From NCBI RefSeq assembly GCF_947500325.1, contig NZ_CANMRQ010000002.1:1-64000 (forward strand): a stretch of DNA of 64,000 bases, in the 5' to 3' direction. The DNA is from an uncultured Lacinutrix sp. Its GTDB lineage: Bacteria; Bacteroidota; Bacteroidia; Flavobacteriales; Flavobacteriaceae. Under the pieces are notes generated by a model that was given only the letters and a program-made list of their open reading frames with translations, was not told where the DNA came from and searched no databases. Positions 34,288 through 42,726 of this stretch are shown here, piece by piece (positions within the stretch are counted from its first letter, which is position 1; each line of letters begins with the position of its first letter). Made by a program: the position numbers and the translations under genes.

Positions 34288-35151
34288 TTAATTACTACCT
34301 ATTTCACGCCAAGCTTTTTGATTTTTAGGGCCAAAAATTAACCTTATAGCAGCACCATCTCCTAATCGATGTTGATAGTAATTTCCTTTACTTGCTTTAA
34401 GGACAGAACTGTTTCCTTGAGTGGGTACTTTATTTTTACTAAAGCTATCTGCAAATCTTTCTTTTTTATCTATTCTCTGAACTCTAACCAATATATTGTA
34501 TGATTCACCATTATGCTCTATATCCATTCTAAAAGAGGTAAATTGAGATTCTAGCGGAAATTGTGAAGCAAAACTTAAATCAACAGGTTCAAATTCAATT
34601 GGATTTTCATTAAGACTATCATACCCTGCTGTATCTTTATTTTCCCTTAAAACATCTAATTTCTCTTTCCTTTCTTTTATAGCTGAATTATAACGAGATA
34701 CAACTTTACTATATGCTTCTTTGACTGGAGATTCATAATAGCTTTTAAAATTAAAACCAGGTGTATTTTCAAACTGATTCCAAATCCATGGACTATCCTC
34801 TTTTTTAATTACCTCACTAGTTGTCTTTCCTCCATACTTTACTCCAGCTTTATTTGCTTGTTCCTCAGATGTAATATTTGAATCCCAATAATAAGTTTTC
34901 CCTCCATCTTTACTTACCCAATCTTCGGGTGCCATACCATCAGGATCTACAAATCGTAAAGGATTATTAAATGCAAAATTATAAGGGCTCCATCTTCGCA
35001 TATCTTCAGCTAAAGGATCGATAGTAGACCAACGAACTGACCAAGGGTCGTAATTTCTCGCTCCGTAATCGTATGTGTTTAAATCCAACTCTTCTTCATA
35101 TTGTTTGCCGTTAAATTTGTACTGAAGTGCTGTGTTTGTTGAAGAAACCAC
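34288..35151 (-). CDS. Orphan RHS tip with unrecognised C-terminal toxin
   Basis: 287 residues from GTG; the homologous reading frame actually runs on to ~35214 ([16 protein letters not shown]) and then meets TAA, so a good start is lacking. The core end is [24 protein letters not shown]. The variable part includes a helical segment and ends Y-Y-Q-H-R-L-G-D-G-A-A-I-R-L-I-F-G. No toxin class is recognised. It looks like a displaced cassette, not a complete toxin. Confidence 0.65.
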   Translation of the reverse strand: MVSSTNTALQYKFNGKQYEEELDLNTYDYGARNYDPWSVRWSTIDPLAEDMRRWSPYNFAFNNPLRFVDPDGMAPEDWVSKDGGKTYYWDSNITSEEQANKAGVKYGGKTTSEVIKKEDSPWIWNQFENTPGFNFKSYYESPVKEAYSKVVSRYNSAIKERKEKLDVLRENKDTAGYDSLNENPIEFEPVDLSFASQFPLESQFTSFRMDIEHNGESYNILVRVQRIDKKERFADSFSKNKVPTQGNSSVLKASKGNYYQHRLGDGAAIRLIFGPKNQKAWREIGSN

Positions 35152-35315
35152 GTTATTATACCCCTTATGTAACCCGCCAAATGGATAATAACTACCCGTC
35201 TTTTTTGAGCGCTTTTACATTTTTTTAATCAATACCTCAACTTCAAATGGAGGTTATTTCAATGAACATTTATTCTAAAATAAAAATAATTCTTTGTGTT
35301 TTATTGACCTAATTT

Positions 35316-35690
35316 TTATTTAAAAAATTTTGGATTATCTCTTATAAATTTATCTGTGATTTTTATACTTTCTTTCCCTTCAATAAAAAAGTAATATTCA
35401 TCATAATAATCTTCCTCTTCATAGTACTCTTCCTCTTGGATAAATATTTCGTCATCTATTTCACTTGAAAATTCAACAACTATTTTCGTAACATCACTTT
35501 TTTTTATTGGAATAGAATCAAATAAAATATAATATTGATCTTTGGGATACTCGGACAAGTATTTTCCTTCTATTTCAAATAATTTTTCCCGATAAACAAA
35601 TGCAACATTACCATTGTCTCTGTAATTTCTTTTTAAATCGCAACCAACCAAAATTATAATCAGCAGCACAATTAATATTCTTCTAATCAT
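35316..35690 (-). CDS. Small lipoprotein
   Basis: 124 residues; signal peptide with lipobox I-L-V-G-C (Cys17). The mature region contains a very acidic Glu/Tyr/Asp patch (residues ~83-102) and K-x-F-I-R-D-N-P-K near the end. Between the membrane-anchored CD-NTase gene and an RHS tip. Could be a leftover immunity lipoprotein or part of the neighbouring defence cluster; no family recognised. Confidence 0.5.
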   Translation of the reverse strand: MIRRILIVLLIIILVGCDLKRNYRDNGNVAFVYREKLFEIEGKYLSEYPKDQYYILFDSIPIKKSDVTKIVVEFSSEIDDEIFIQEEEYYEEEDYYDEYYFFIEGKESIKITDKFIRDNPKFFK

Positions 35691-35748
35691 TTTATTATAA
35701 TTTCTGATTAATATTAGTTTTCTAATTGATTGAGTTCTTCCAAAGTCT

Positions 35749-36819
35749 TTATTTTTCAGGAAAATAATCTAGCAGATAGTTTTTATTGCTTTTCAGGTTA
35801 AATAAAACCTCATCTAAAACAATCTTGATTTCTTTTTTCTCTCTAAGAGAAAGAGAATCCGTTAATGATATTCTTGAATTATCTGGAGATTTAACCTGAA
35901 TCGTTTGAATATTATTTCTAATATATTCCAAAACTTTTAATAGAGTTTTATTGGTTTTTTTATGTTTTTTTATTTGTTCAAAAGCCATTTTTGTAAGTTC
36001 AGTAATAAGAATTGATTTTAGAGGCAATTTCTCTTTGTCTTTCAGAATTTTTATCAACTTAATTACTTCAATTTTTTTTTCCTCAAAACTCCCAAGTTCT
36101 CTTTGTTTATGAGGATTCATTTTTATTTTTGTTGAACCTTTAGAGAATTTTGGATTTTTAAAAAGATGATATTCATTTTTACCTCTCACAAAATCCGTTC
36201 TTAGTGAAGGAACTAAATCAATGACTTCTTCACAACCATTTATATTAAATATCAAGCCTATAGAAACTTTTTGCTGACGAATACCCACTAAATCAGAATC
36301 ATTAAAATTGTATTTAAAAAAATTGTATAATTCATAATACATGTCTTTTGCTTGGCAGAAGCTCGTTTTCTTAAACTTAATTAATATATCAAGATCGGAT
36401 AACCCACTTAAAGCCGTTCCAATTGCTTTAGAACCCTGATATGTTGCTTTTCCTAGTAAATCAAATCCAAATCTTTTATTGATTGCCGCTTTTATTCTTT
36501 TACCTTTGATAAGCACTTGTCGATCTATCTCATCTGGCTCATAGGTTTCTAATACAGATGCCAAATAATTAATTTCGTCACTTTCATTTAATATTTCTTC
36601 TCTACTTATAAATACAGAAAGCAAAAATTTAGTAACACCAACACTTACTACCCCAATTATTACACCTAGTGTTCCTGTTAATATGAGTGATTGGAAATCG
36701 AATTTTCTTTCCGGATTTTCTTCTTTCTTTTTAGCTTGGTAAGCCATATTTACTATTAAACCTAATATGCCACCAACTACGGCTCCAGTTTCAATAAAAT
36801 TGTCTTTTTTTTCTTTCAT
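35749..36819 (-). CDS. Two-TM-anchored CD-NTase (second nucleotidyltransferase of CBASS-like operon)
   Basis: 356 residues. Two TM helices at the N-terminus (~9-27 and 46-68) replace any separate effector. The rest is a polymerase-beta-like CD-NTase with G129-S130, D142-x-D144 and third carboxylate D201 (V-I-D-L-V-P-S), all intact, and ends D-Y-F-P like the main CD-NTase core. It lacks the Gly-ended tail of the first CD-NTase. Coupled to the JAMM gene by a TAATG overlap. It may be a membrane-disrupting effector, a second signal maker, or both. Confidence 0.78.
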   Translation of the reverse strand: MKEKKDNFIETGAVVGGILGLIVNMAYQAKKKEENPERKFDFQSLILTGTLGVIIGVVSVGVTKFLLSVFISREEILNESDEINYLASVLETYEPDEIDRQVLIKGKRIKAAINKRFGFDLLGKATYQGSKAIGTALSGLSDLDILIKFKKTSFCQAKDMYYELYNFFKYNFNDSDLVGIRQQKVSIGLIFNINGCEEVIDLVPSLRTDFVRGKNEYHLFKNPKFSKGSTKIKMNPHKQRELGSFEEKKIEVIKLIKILKDKEKLPLKSILITELTKMAFEQIKKHKKTNKTLLKVLEYIRNNIQTIQVKSPDNSRISLTDSLSLREKKEIKIVLDEVLFNLKSNKNYLLDYFPEK

Positions 36820-37295
36820 TAGGTGCTTTCTACGAACGGAAAAAGTTCATTATTATCATATAAATAAAATTGAAAACCATTTATTTCTGATGCATTAATA
36901 CTTATTATTAAAAGTATTGGATTTGTAATGTTTACGGTAGCGCACTGAGTTATATTGACCATAGCTTGTTTGTCTGTATGGCTGTAGGCTGTTGATCCAT
37001 TGGGATGTGTATGCCATTCACCAATATAATACTGATTTGGCTGTTTTTTATAATAGACTTCAAAAGTACCACCTATACCTTTGATACTTCGTTGAAATAA
37101 ATAAGGTGTACCTTGGTACACTTTTGGCAAAACCGTATCGGTAATGGTAAGTGTCTTAAAATTGTTACTGTAATAGCCCATCAAAAAACCCCCAAATTCA
37201 TTTGAGAATTGTTCAATGCCATAACTGGATAGTCTTTTTAATAAATCTTCAGAAATTATAAGTTCTACTTTTTTATATGTATTTGTATATTTCAA
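36819..37295 (-). CDS. cap3: JAB/JAMM deconjugating protease (Cap3-like)
   Basis: 158 residues with a full JAMM site: E33, H95-T-H97-P, S105, D108. In type II CBASS this enzyme removes the CD-NTase from target proteins and reverses Cap2 conjugation. The start is TTG, overlapping the Cap2 stop (TTGA); no suitable ATG exists. The stop/start overlap with the following gene is TAATG. Position and motifs make this a confident call; symbol given by system analogy. Confidence 0.85.
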   Translation of the reverse strand: MKYTNTYKKVELIISEDLLKRLSSYGIEQFSNEFGGFLMGYYSNNFKTLTITDTVLPKVYQGTPYLFQRSIKGIGGTFEVYYKKQPNQYYIGEWHTHPNGSTAYSHTDKQAMVNITQCATVNITNPILLIISINASEINGFQFYLYDNNELFPFVEST

Positions 37296-38959
37296 AATTC
37301 CTTGAGCTTTAGTTTAAATGCTATCTCTGAACCAGTTTCAATAACAAAATTGTTTTTCGGTAAATCCTTTTGATATAACAAATTGATATGTTTTAAAGCA
37401 TATTGCACCAACAGATTGATATCATTATAAGATGCTTTAAATGTGGGACTCCAACAGCCTGTAGGGTTATACATGTCTTCTGTATCTTGTTTTAATACTT
37501 TTTCAAATTGATGTGTCACGAAACCATAGATATTAGGATAAAATGCACAAACTAATTCCTGTGCTTTATTAGTAATAGATAAATTAATGACATCGCAGGA
37601 TAACTTCAATTGATTTATGACATGCATAAGATCGTTATCGGTAGTACAATCAAAAATGGTATCATAAGAATTTATGAATTCTTCTAATTCTTTTCGAGCA
37701 TTTGGATCATTAAACAAAGCCTTTGATATTGATTCAAAATATATCTGGTTAACACTTCTAACCTCAACGAAAGGCGATGTTAGTGATAAAAGACTCTTTA
37801 ATTCATCCACCTTATCGGTTAAGCCATTAGCGAATTGAAATTCAGCACGACAGACATTTTCTGGTTCTTTGATATCATAATCACATAAATCTATTTTGAG
37901 ACTGCCACTTTTTACAAGTGTACGCGCTACAATACTACCTATAGCACCAATACCAATAATTAAGATCTTCTTCTTTGTGATATTTTCAGAAAAAGCTCCA
38001 CGCCCAAAAAAATAGGAATAAGATACATTGTGAGATATAGCCCATGTTATTTGTCCATGGGTAAGCTCAGTTATCCATTTTTTATGTTCTTTTACCCCTT
38101 CAATTGGAAATTTACCAACTTCTAATAATGCTACTTGCCAGTGAATTTCTGAATTTGGAATGTTATAACCTATGTATAATGGTATAACTTGTCCTTTAAG
38201 TTTTTTATTTATATAATCTTTTTCGCAATGATGAAGAAATTTTAAAAAATCTAGTTTAAAAACATCGACAAAGTTTTCCCAATTAAGAAGTACAAATCTA
38301 TCATGAAAAGCTGGTGGTGATTCAACAAAAATATATATGCCGTGATACTTTTGTGGATTACTTTTATAAAAAAGACTCCATTTACAAGAAGCTAATTCTT
38401 TTCCAGAAGAATTTACAAAACTATCTGTTAAAAAATTAGTTACACTCATATCTCCTAAAACCCCATTATTTAGAAATTTCAGATTTACAAAACCATAGTC
38501 ATGCTTTTTAAATTCATAATCAACATTGGTAAATGTGAATGTATATTTATTGTTTTTAAAGCAGTGTTGAGGAACAATAAGATGCTCATAATGGTTATCT
38601 TCTTCTTTGTTGATATAGTATTTTACAATCCAGTTTTTTAGAGAATTAAAATCAATATTTAACTTCTCTTTAAGATGAATACTATGTGACGTATGAATAC
38701 AAATTGTGCCATTTCCCATTACATGCTTATAGGCTAATAAATCTTGGTTAATGAATTTAATGGTTTCTTCATTATAGGATTTAAAAGGATATTGTGGTAG
38801 TATCTCAACTGTAAATAACAGAGGAGTGTCCAGCCCATCAAAAGCTATTTCTATTTTTCCTTTTAAAAAAATATCCACTTGTTCAAATGAGGAAACTAGA
38901 TTTACAAATGAAAGGCCTTCAATACATTTTGTAATGATATTTTTTCTTGAGACTCTCAT
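37292..38959 (-). CDS. cap2: E2-E1 ubiquitin-transfer-like fusion (Cap2-like)
   Basis: 555 residues. E2-like domain at 1-~130 with H-V-M-G-N-G-T-I-C (catalytic C87), then a linker domain, then a ThiF/E1 domain with I-I-G-I-G-A-I-G (Rossmann loop), D-Y-D at strand 2, and a candidate E1 cysteine in P-T-G-C-W-S-P. It forms an isopeptide-type bond between the CD-NTase C-terminus and targets, which primes the CD-NTase (known for type II CBASS). TAATG overlap with the CD-NTase gene. Confidence 0.87.
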   Translation of the reverse strand: MRVSRKNIITKCIEGLSFVNLVSSFEQVDIFLKGKIEIAFDGLDTPLLFTVEILPQYPFKSYNEETIKFINQDLLAYKHVMGNGTICIHTSHSIHLKEKLNIDFNSLKNWIVKYYINKEEDNHYEHLIVPQHCFKNNKYTFTFTNVDYEFKKHDYGFVNLKFLNNGVLGDMSVTNFLTDSFVNSSGKELASCKWSLFYKSNPQKYHGIYIFVESPPAFHDRFVLLNWENFVDVFKLDFLKFLHHCEKDYINKKLKGQVIPLYIGYNIPNSEIHWQVALLEVGKFPIEGVKEHKKWITELTHGQITWAISHNVSYSYFFGRGAFSENITKKKILIIGIGAIGSIVARTLVKSGSLKIDLCDYDIKEPENVCRAEFQFANGLTDKVDELKSLLSLTSPFVEVRSVNQIYFESISKALFNDPNARKELEEFINSYDTIFDCTTDNDLMHVINQLKLSCDVINLSITNKAQELVCAFYPNIYGFVTHQFEKVLKQDTEDMYNPTGCWSPTFKASYNDINLLVQYALKHINLLYQKDLPKNNFVIETGSEIAFKLKLKEF

Positions 38960-39921
38960 TATCCAAAACGTTCATTTTTTGGTGGTCTAGAAAATAAACT
39001 CGCTGCACCAGACTTTTTTCCATAGCCATTTCCATTTTTGTCTTCATCCTCAAAATCTGGATTAGTAGGAAAGTAATGTTTCAAGTTATCCTCGTTATCT
39101 TCAATTCTTTCTAACATGTTTTTCATTTTGTTAGATAGATTACGCTTTTCGTAGTCTTCAAGGGTGTCAGCAATATCATTTCCACCATTACCTGGGTCTT
39201 TTAGAGTAAAATTGTCTTTGGTAATATGGTCTCTAATATATTCCATTACTGCTTTTAACTTTTCCCAAAGGTTCCCTTTAATGTTCTCTTTATCAAATGC
39301 CTTTATAGTAATTAATTCCAATAAAAATGACTTGTAATTTTCATTATTGGTTGTTTTCCATACTTTAAATAATCGAATAATTTTTCGTTCATTATCCTTA
39401 CTTTTTATATGGTCTATTTGAGCATGAATATTGGTTTGGATATAGCTTTGCGCTTCTAATTCACCATAATTAGAATTTACATACAAATTCAACTTATGGT
39501 CATCTTCATATTGACCTGTATTTAGTTCTCGTCCTGGAACTATGTCAATACTAATAATATCTCCATTATCATCTGCGTAAAATTCTATGCCAATAGATAC
39601 TTTTTGTTTGATTACTTCTGCTACACTACCGTACTTTTCTTGTAGGAAGTCAAAAATATCATTAAACATTTCTTCCAATGTCATAAATGCATCACGTTTA
39701 AAAGGAATCATTACATCCAAATCGAACTTACTATTAATAGCTGTATGCTTTGCATACGATCCTGAGTTTAATGGATTATATATATCACTGGAATATTCAG
39801 CTTCAATGGCTTCTTTAATATCTTGTCTTTTCTCACGATACTTTTTTAACAAATCCTCAATATGAGTCATGCGGTGAGTTTGTAAAACGTTCTCTAAGTG
39901 TTCACTTTTAGTTATATTCAT
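38959..39921 (-). CDS. CBASS CD-NTase with C-terminal glycine tail
   Basis: 320 residues. Core motifs G54-S55, D67-x-D69 and D126 (S-I-D-I-V-P-G) are intact, so it should make cyclic oligonucleotides or dinucleotides. After the core (L-K-H-Y-F-P) it has a ~30-residue flexible tail ending N-E-R-F-G, fitting a Cap2 substrate whose terminal glycine is conjugated. First gene of four coupled genes; a NarL-type palindrome lies 59 bp upstream of the ATG. Product nucleotide and clade cannot be read by eye. Confidence 0.88.
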   Translation of the reverse strand: MNITKSEHLENVLQTHRMTHIEDLLKKYREKRQDIKEAIEAEYSSDIYNPLNSGSYAKHTAINSKFDLDVMIPFKRDAFMTLEEMFNDIFDFLQEKYGSVAEVIKQKVSIGIEFYADDNGDIISIDIVPGRELNTGQYEDDHKLNLYVNSNYGELEAQSYIQTNIHAQIDHIKSKDNERKIIRLFKVWKTTNNENYKSFLLELITIKAFDKENIKGNLWEKLKAVMEYIRDHITKDNFTLKDPGNGGNDIADTLEDYEKRNLSNKMKNMLERIEDNEDNLKHYFPTNPDFEDEDKNGNGYGKKSGAASLFSRPPKNERFG

Positions 39922-39979
39922 AGTTTTAAATGTTTTGTTTTAATGTTAACAAGAACGCTACATTTTAAGGGTGTTCCAA

Positions 39980-39995
39980 TACCTTGGTAAGGGTA
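39980..39995. promoter_or_regulatory. NarL-type 7-2-7 palindrome, site 1 (CD-NTase)
   Basis: TACCTTG-GT-AAGGGTA, 16 bp, 59 bp before the CD-NTase ATG. Two more sites (42051, 45166) share 13 of 16 positions. NarL-family regulators bind TAC-type heptamers in a 7-2-7 inverted arrangement, and one is encoded at 42094-42726. A further TACCCCC half-site lies just upstream on the minus strand. Confidence 0.7.
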
Positions 39996-40021
39996 TATTT
40001 GAAAAGGTGAGGGGGTACTCT

Positions 40022-40909
40022 TTATTCCTTATAAAGATTTTGAAGTTTTAAGACGTTCATAGTATTGGCATAGAGATGTGCATGTGAGTTTACATAATCT
40101 AATAGATATCTGTTAGGAACATTTCTAAATGCTATGTCACGAGATGGAAATCTCTGGTCATTTGAAAAATATAATACTCCTACCTTCCGAGTCAAAAACT
40201 CAGCAGTAAAGTTTAATATATTTCTAGTATAATGCTCTCCCTCCCAATATCGATTTTCTGCATCGCAATTATCCAAAACCATCATATTGAAGTCACTAGG
40301 TAACAAATTCCCTTTATTTGCTAACACAGTTTTTACTTGTTTAAAACTCAATTCTTTGATACGGATATGAACACAATTAAAAGCTACTTTAGCTGATTCT
40401 TTTTCAAAAATGTGCTCTATTGTATCATTTACAGGTGTTGATGTTTCACTAATCAGCAGTATTTGAGATTTTGTCCTTAAATCTTTATTCAACTTTTCGG
40501 TATTTTGAATGCGAAGAATAGTATCGTCTTTAATTTTTTCTACTTTTTTAATCGATATATCACATTCTCTTTCCAAAGAAATTACGTTCTTATTTATTTT
40601 CTTTTTTAGGTACTGTTTTAAATAATATCCTAAGCCAAAAAAGCCTAAAACACTAAAAAAAAGACTAATAAGCAAACCTTGTGTGCCAAGTTTGGTAATG
40701 AAAAGATTACTAATATTATTTTTATTTTCGAGGGTTTGTTCCTTGTTGTTTAAAATATCCTCATGTAAGGAATTTACTTTTTCACCAAGTTTTTGTTCTA
40801 ACTGAGGTTCGTAGTTTTTTTTTGCTATTGATGCTTCTTGAATATCTTTATTTTTTTGTTGAGCAATTAATAATACTGATAGGCTAATTATAAAAAGTGT
40901 CTTTTTCAT
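40022..40909 (-). CDS. Membrane protein with cytosolic Rossmann-like domain
   Basis: 295 residues; N-terminal signal-like helix, periplasmic coiled-coil-prone part (~20-75), one TM helix (~78-98, L-L-I-S-L-F-F-S-V-L-G-F-F-G-L-G), a coiled coil, and a C-terminal alternating strand/helix domain (I-L-L-I-S-E, F-N-M-M-V-L-D-N, V-G-V-L-Y-F-S-N). The last may bind a nucleotide or act as a TIR/receiver-like module; no catalytic signature is seen. Follows the protease gene by 10 bp. Possible membrane effector or sensor of the CBASS-like cluster. Confidence 0.55.
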   Translation of the reverse strand: MKKTLFIISLSVLLIAQQKNKDIQEASIAKKNYEPQLEQKLGEKVNSLHEDILNNKEQTLENKNNISNLFITKLGTQGLLISLFFSVLGFFGLGYYLKQYLKKKINKNVISLERECDISIKKVEKIKDDTILRIQNTEKLNKDLRTKSQILLISETSTPVNDTIEHIFEKESAKVAFNCVHIRIKELSFKQVKTVLANKGNLLPSDFNMMVLDNCDAENRYWEGEHYTRNILNFTAEFLTRKVGVLYFSNDQRFPSRDIAFRNVPNRYLLDYVNSHAHLYANTMNVLKLQNLYKE

Positions 40910-40919
40910 TATAAAGTGT

Positions 40920-41999
40920 TTAATGATTATAAAAAGTGTCTAGTTCTTCCAAAATATCTTTAAGTGCCAATCCACTTACGGCATAATTGGTTCGGAATCC
41001 TCTAGTACTTTCTAGATCTCCTGCAAAATGTACTCCTAAGACCTTGCCTGTTTCAAAATCAATTAAAGGCGAGCCAGAATTACCTCCCCAAGTGGTACAA
41101 TCATGAAAATAAATATGTTCATGAATTGGTGTTTTAGAAAACTTTCCAGGGGCAAATTGCTTTACATCTCTAAGACCATTAAAGTGATTCCCTTTTTTTA
41201 TTTGATCGTCACATGCGGGATATCCAACTACGAAAATCTTTTCTTTAAATTTTGGTATCTCATAAGAGAGTTCTAAACCTTCAGGCAATATATCTCCATT
41301 GTGATTTTTCTCATCAATGCATAATAGGGCGATATCCAATTCTCGCCCATTTGATATATAAATGACTTCTTTAACATCAAATTCAAGTTCTAAATCAGTG
41401 GTATGCTCTTTTTTAAAATCAATTCGTAGACCATAAGTATCACCCATCCAATCTCTACCTATTTGATATAGGCCTTCTTTATTCTTAGTAACATAATTAT
41501 CAACAACATGTTTGTTAGTCACTACAATATTTGTGTTTTTAAGTAACCAACCTGTACCAATCCAGTCTCTTCTGTCATCACCTTTAATTTCTATTCGTCC
41601 TACAGATGGAATAACTTTGGAAATTACATCTTTATTATTACTAATTTGCTTTTCCCAAGGTGTTGCAGTAGCAATATCTAGTGTGTCATTATTAATAAGA
41701 AAAACTGGACGATCAATGGTTTTTATAATGCTTTGTTCAGCACGTTTGTGCAAATCTAGCTCTTCAATAATCCCTTTAATTGAAGATTGAAACAACATAT
41801 CAATAACATGTGTGTCTTCAAAATCGTTAAGGAAGGTTTTCAAGCTTTTAAAAAAAGTGTCATCGTTGGTAAAATCAACATGACACTCTATCCCATTAAT
41901 GATTTTTTTATCGTTGTAGTAGGCTTTTAAATTGGCTAATACATCCTTGGGTGACAACCTAGGTTTTTTGTTTTCCGAACTGGCTTCATTTGTATCCAT
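40920..41999 (-). CDS. Trypsin-like serine protease
   Basis: 359 residues from ATG at 41999 (a TTG 24 bp earlier is less likely). Triad: His in V-V-T-N-K-H-V-V (~164), Asp in E-L-D-I-A-L-L (~222), Ser in G-N-S-G-S-P (~308), with V-G-Y-P and oxyanion-loop context. The N-terminal ~120 residues are a separate helical domain of unknown type, possibly a sensing or adaptor module. No signal peptide, so it is probably cytosolic. A NarL-type palindrome lies 52 bp before the ATG. Proteases of this fold occur as effectors in bacterial conflict systems. Confidence 0.85.
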   Translation of the reverse strand: MDTNEASSENKKPRLSPKDVLANLKAYYNDKKIINGIECHVDFTNDDTFFKSLKTFLNDFEDTHVIDMLFQSSIKGIIEELDLHKRAEQSIIKTIDRPVFLINNDTLDIATATPWEKQISNNKDVISKVIPSVGRIEIKGDDRRDWIGTGWLLKNTNIVVTNKHVVDNYVTKNKEGLYQIGRDWMGDTYGLRIDFKKEHTTDLELEFDVKEVIYISNGRELDIALLCIDEKNHNGDILPEGLELSYEIPKFKEKIFVVGYPACDDQIKKGNHFNGLRDVKQFAPGKFSKTPIHEHIYFHDCTTWGGNSGSPLIDFETGKVLGVHFAGDLESTRGFRTNYAVSGLALKDILEELDTFYNH

Positions 42000-42050
42000 T
42001 ATACTTGTTTTATTTAGAAGCAAGTACGCAAGGAATCATAAAAAAGACAA

Positions 42051-42066
42051 TACCGTGATAAAGGTA
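42051..42066. promoter_or_regulatory. NarL-type 7-2-7 palindrome, site 2 (protease)
   Basis: TACCGTG-AT-AAAGGTA, 52 bp before the protease ATG and just after the NarL regulator gene's 3' end. It shares T-A-C-C-n-T-G-n-T-A-A-n-G-G-T-A with sites 1 and 3. Confidence 0.7.
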
Positions 42067-42093
42067 TATTTAATTAAGTCTAGAAATTAAAAC

Positions 42094-42726
42094 TTATTCA
42101 AAGTTATAATCCCTATTGAGAGCATAACTTAGCAATGCATCACGACCTTTGAGGTTTAATTTTTTTGTAATGTTTTTTCGGTGTGTTAATACTGTATGTT
42201 TGCTGATAAATAACTTATCAGCTATCTCTTGGCTACTTAATCGTTTACCTATCAAATCCAAAATTTGGTCTTGTGTTTTAGTAAGAAGTTTTTCTTTTTT
42301 TATTTCTGTTGTTGAACTATCATTCTTTAATGGTAATTCTGAATCATAGTAAATTTCACCATTATGTACTGCTCTGACGGCTTCTAAAAGTATAGGTAAG
42401 CGAGCATTTTTCAGCAGATAGCCCTTTGCACCAGCAGCAATCATTTTTTTAACGATATCGCTTTGCCTAAACATTGTAAATGCAATAACTTTTATATGCG
42501 AATATTTCGCCGTGATTTGCTTAGTGGCTTCAATTCCATCTACGTTTGGCATTCTAATATCAATAATTACAACATTTACATGTCTATTTCTCTTCTCTAA
42601 GAATTCTAGTAGAGCTTGTCCGTCATTTACTTTACCAATAATATTAATGTCTTCTTCAAATTTAAAAAAGACATCAATACCATCTATAAGACTATTATGG
42701 TCTTCAGCAATTACTAAGTTAATCAT
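42094..42726 (-). CDS. NarL/FixJ-family response regulator
   Basis: 210 residues. Receiver (1-120): E-D-H near the start, phospho-Asp in V-I-I-D-I-R-M-P, T in A-F-T-M-F and K in Y-L-L-K-N. LuxR-type HTH (~145-205): L-T-K-T-Q-D-Q-I-L-D-L-I, S-S-Q-E-I-A-D-K-L-F-I-S-K-H-T-V-L-T-H-R. Overlaps the kinase gene by 4 bp. Likely binds the three 7-2-7 palindromes nearby. Confidence 0.92.
   Translation of the reverse strand: MINLVIAEDHNSLIDGIDVFFKFEEDINIIGKVNDGQALLEFLEKRNRHVNVVIIDIRMPNVDGIEATKQITAKYSHIKVIAFTMFRQSDIVKKMIAAGAKGYLLKNARLPILLEAVRAVHNGEIYYDSELPLKNDSSTTEIKKEKLLTKTQDQILDLIGKRLSSQEIADKLFISKHTVLTHRKNITKKLNLKGRDALLSYALNRDYNFE

Noticed and set aside
36819-37295. JAMM gene as broken because it has no ATG
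   Set aside because: All JAMM residues are intact and the TTG overlaps the preceding stop in a 4-bp junction typical of coupled genes.
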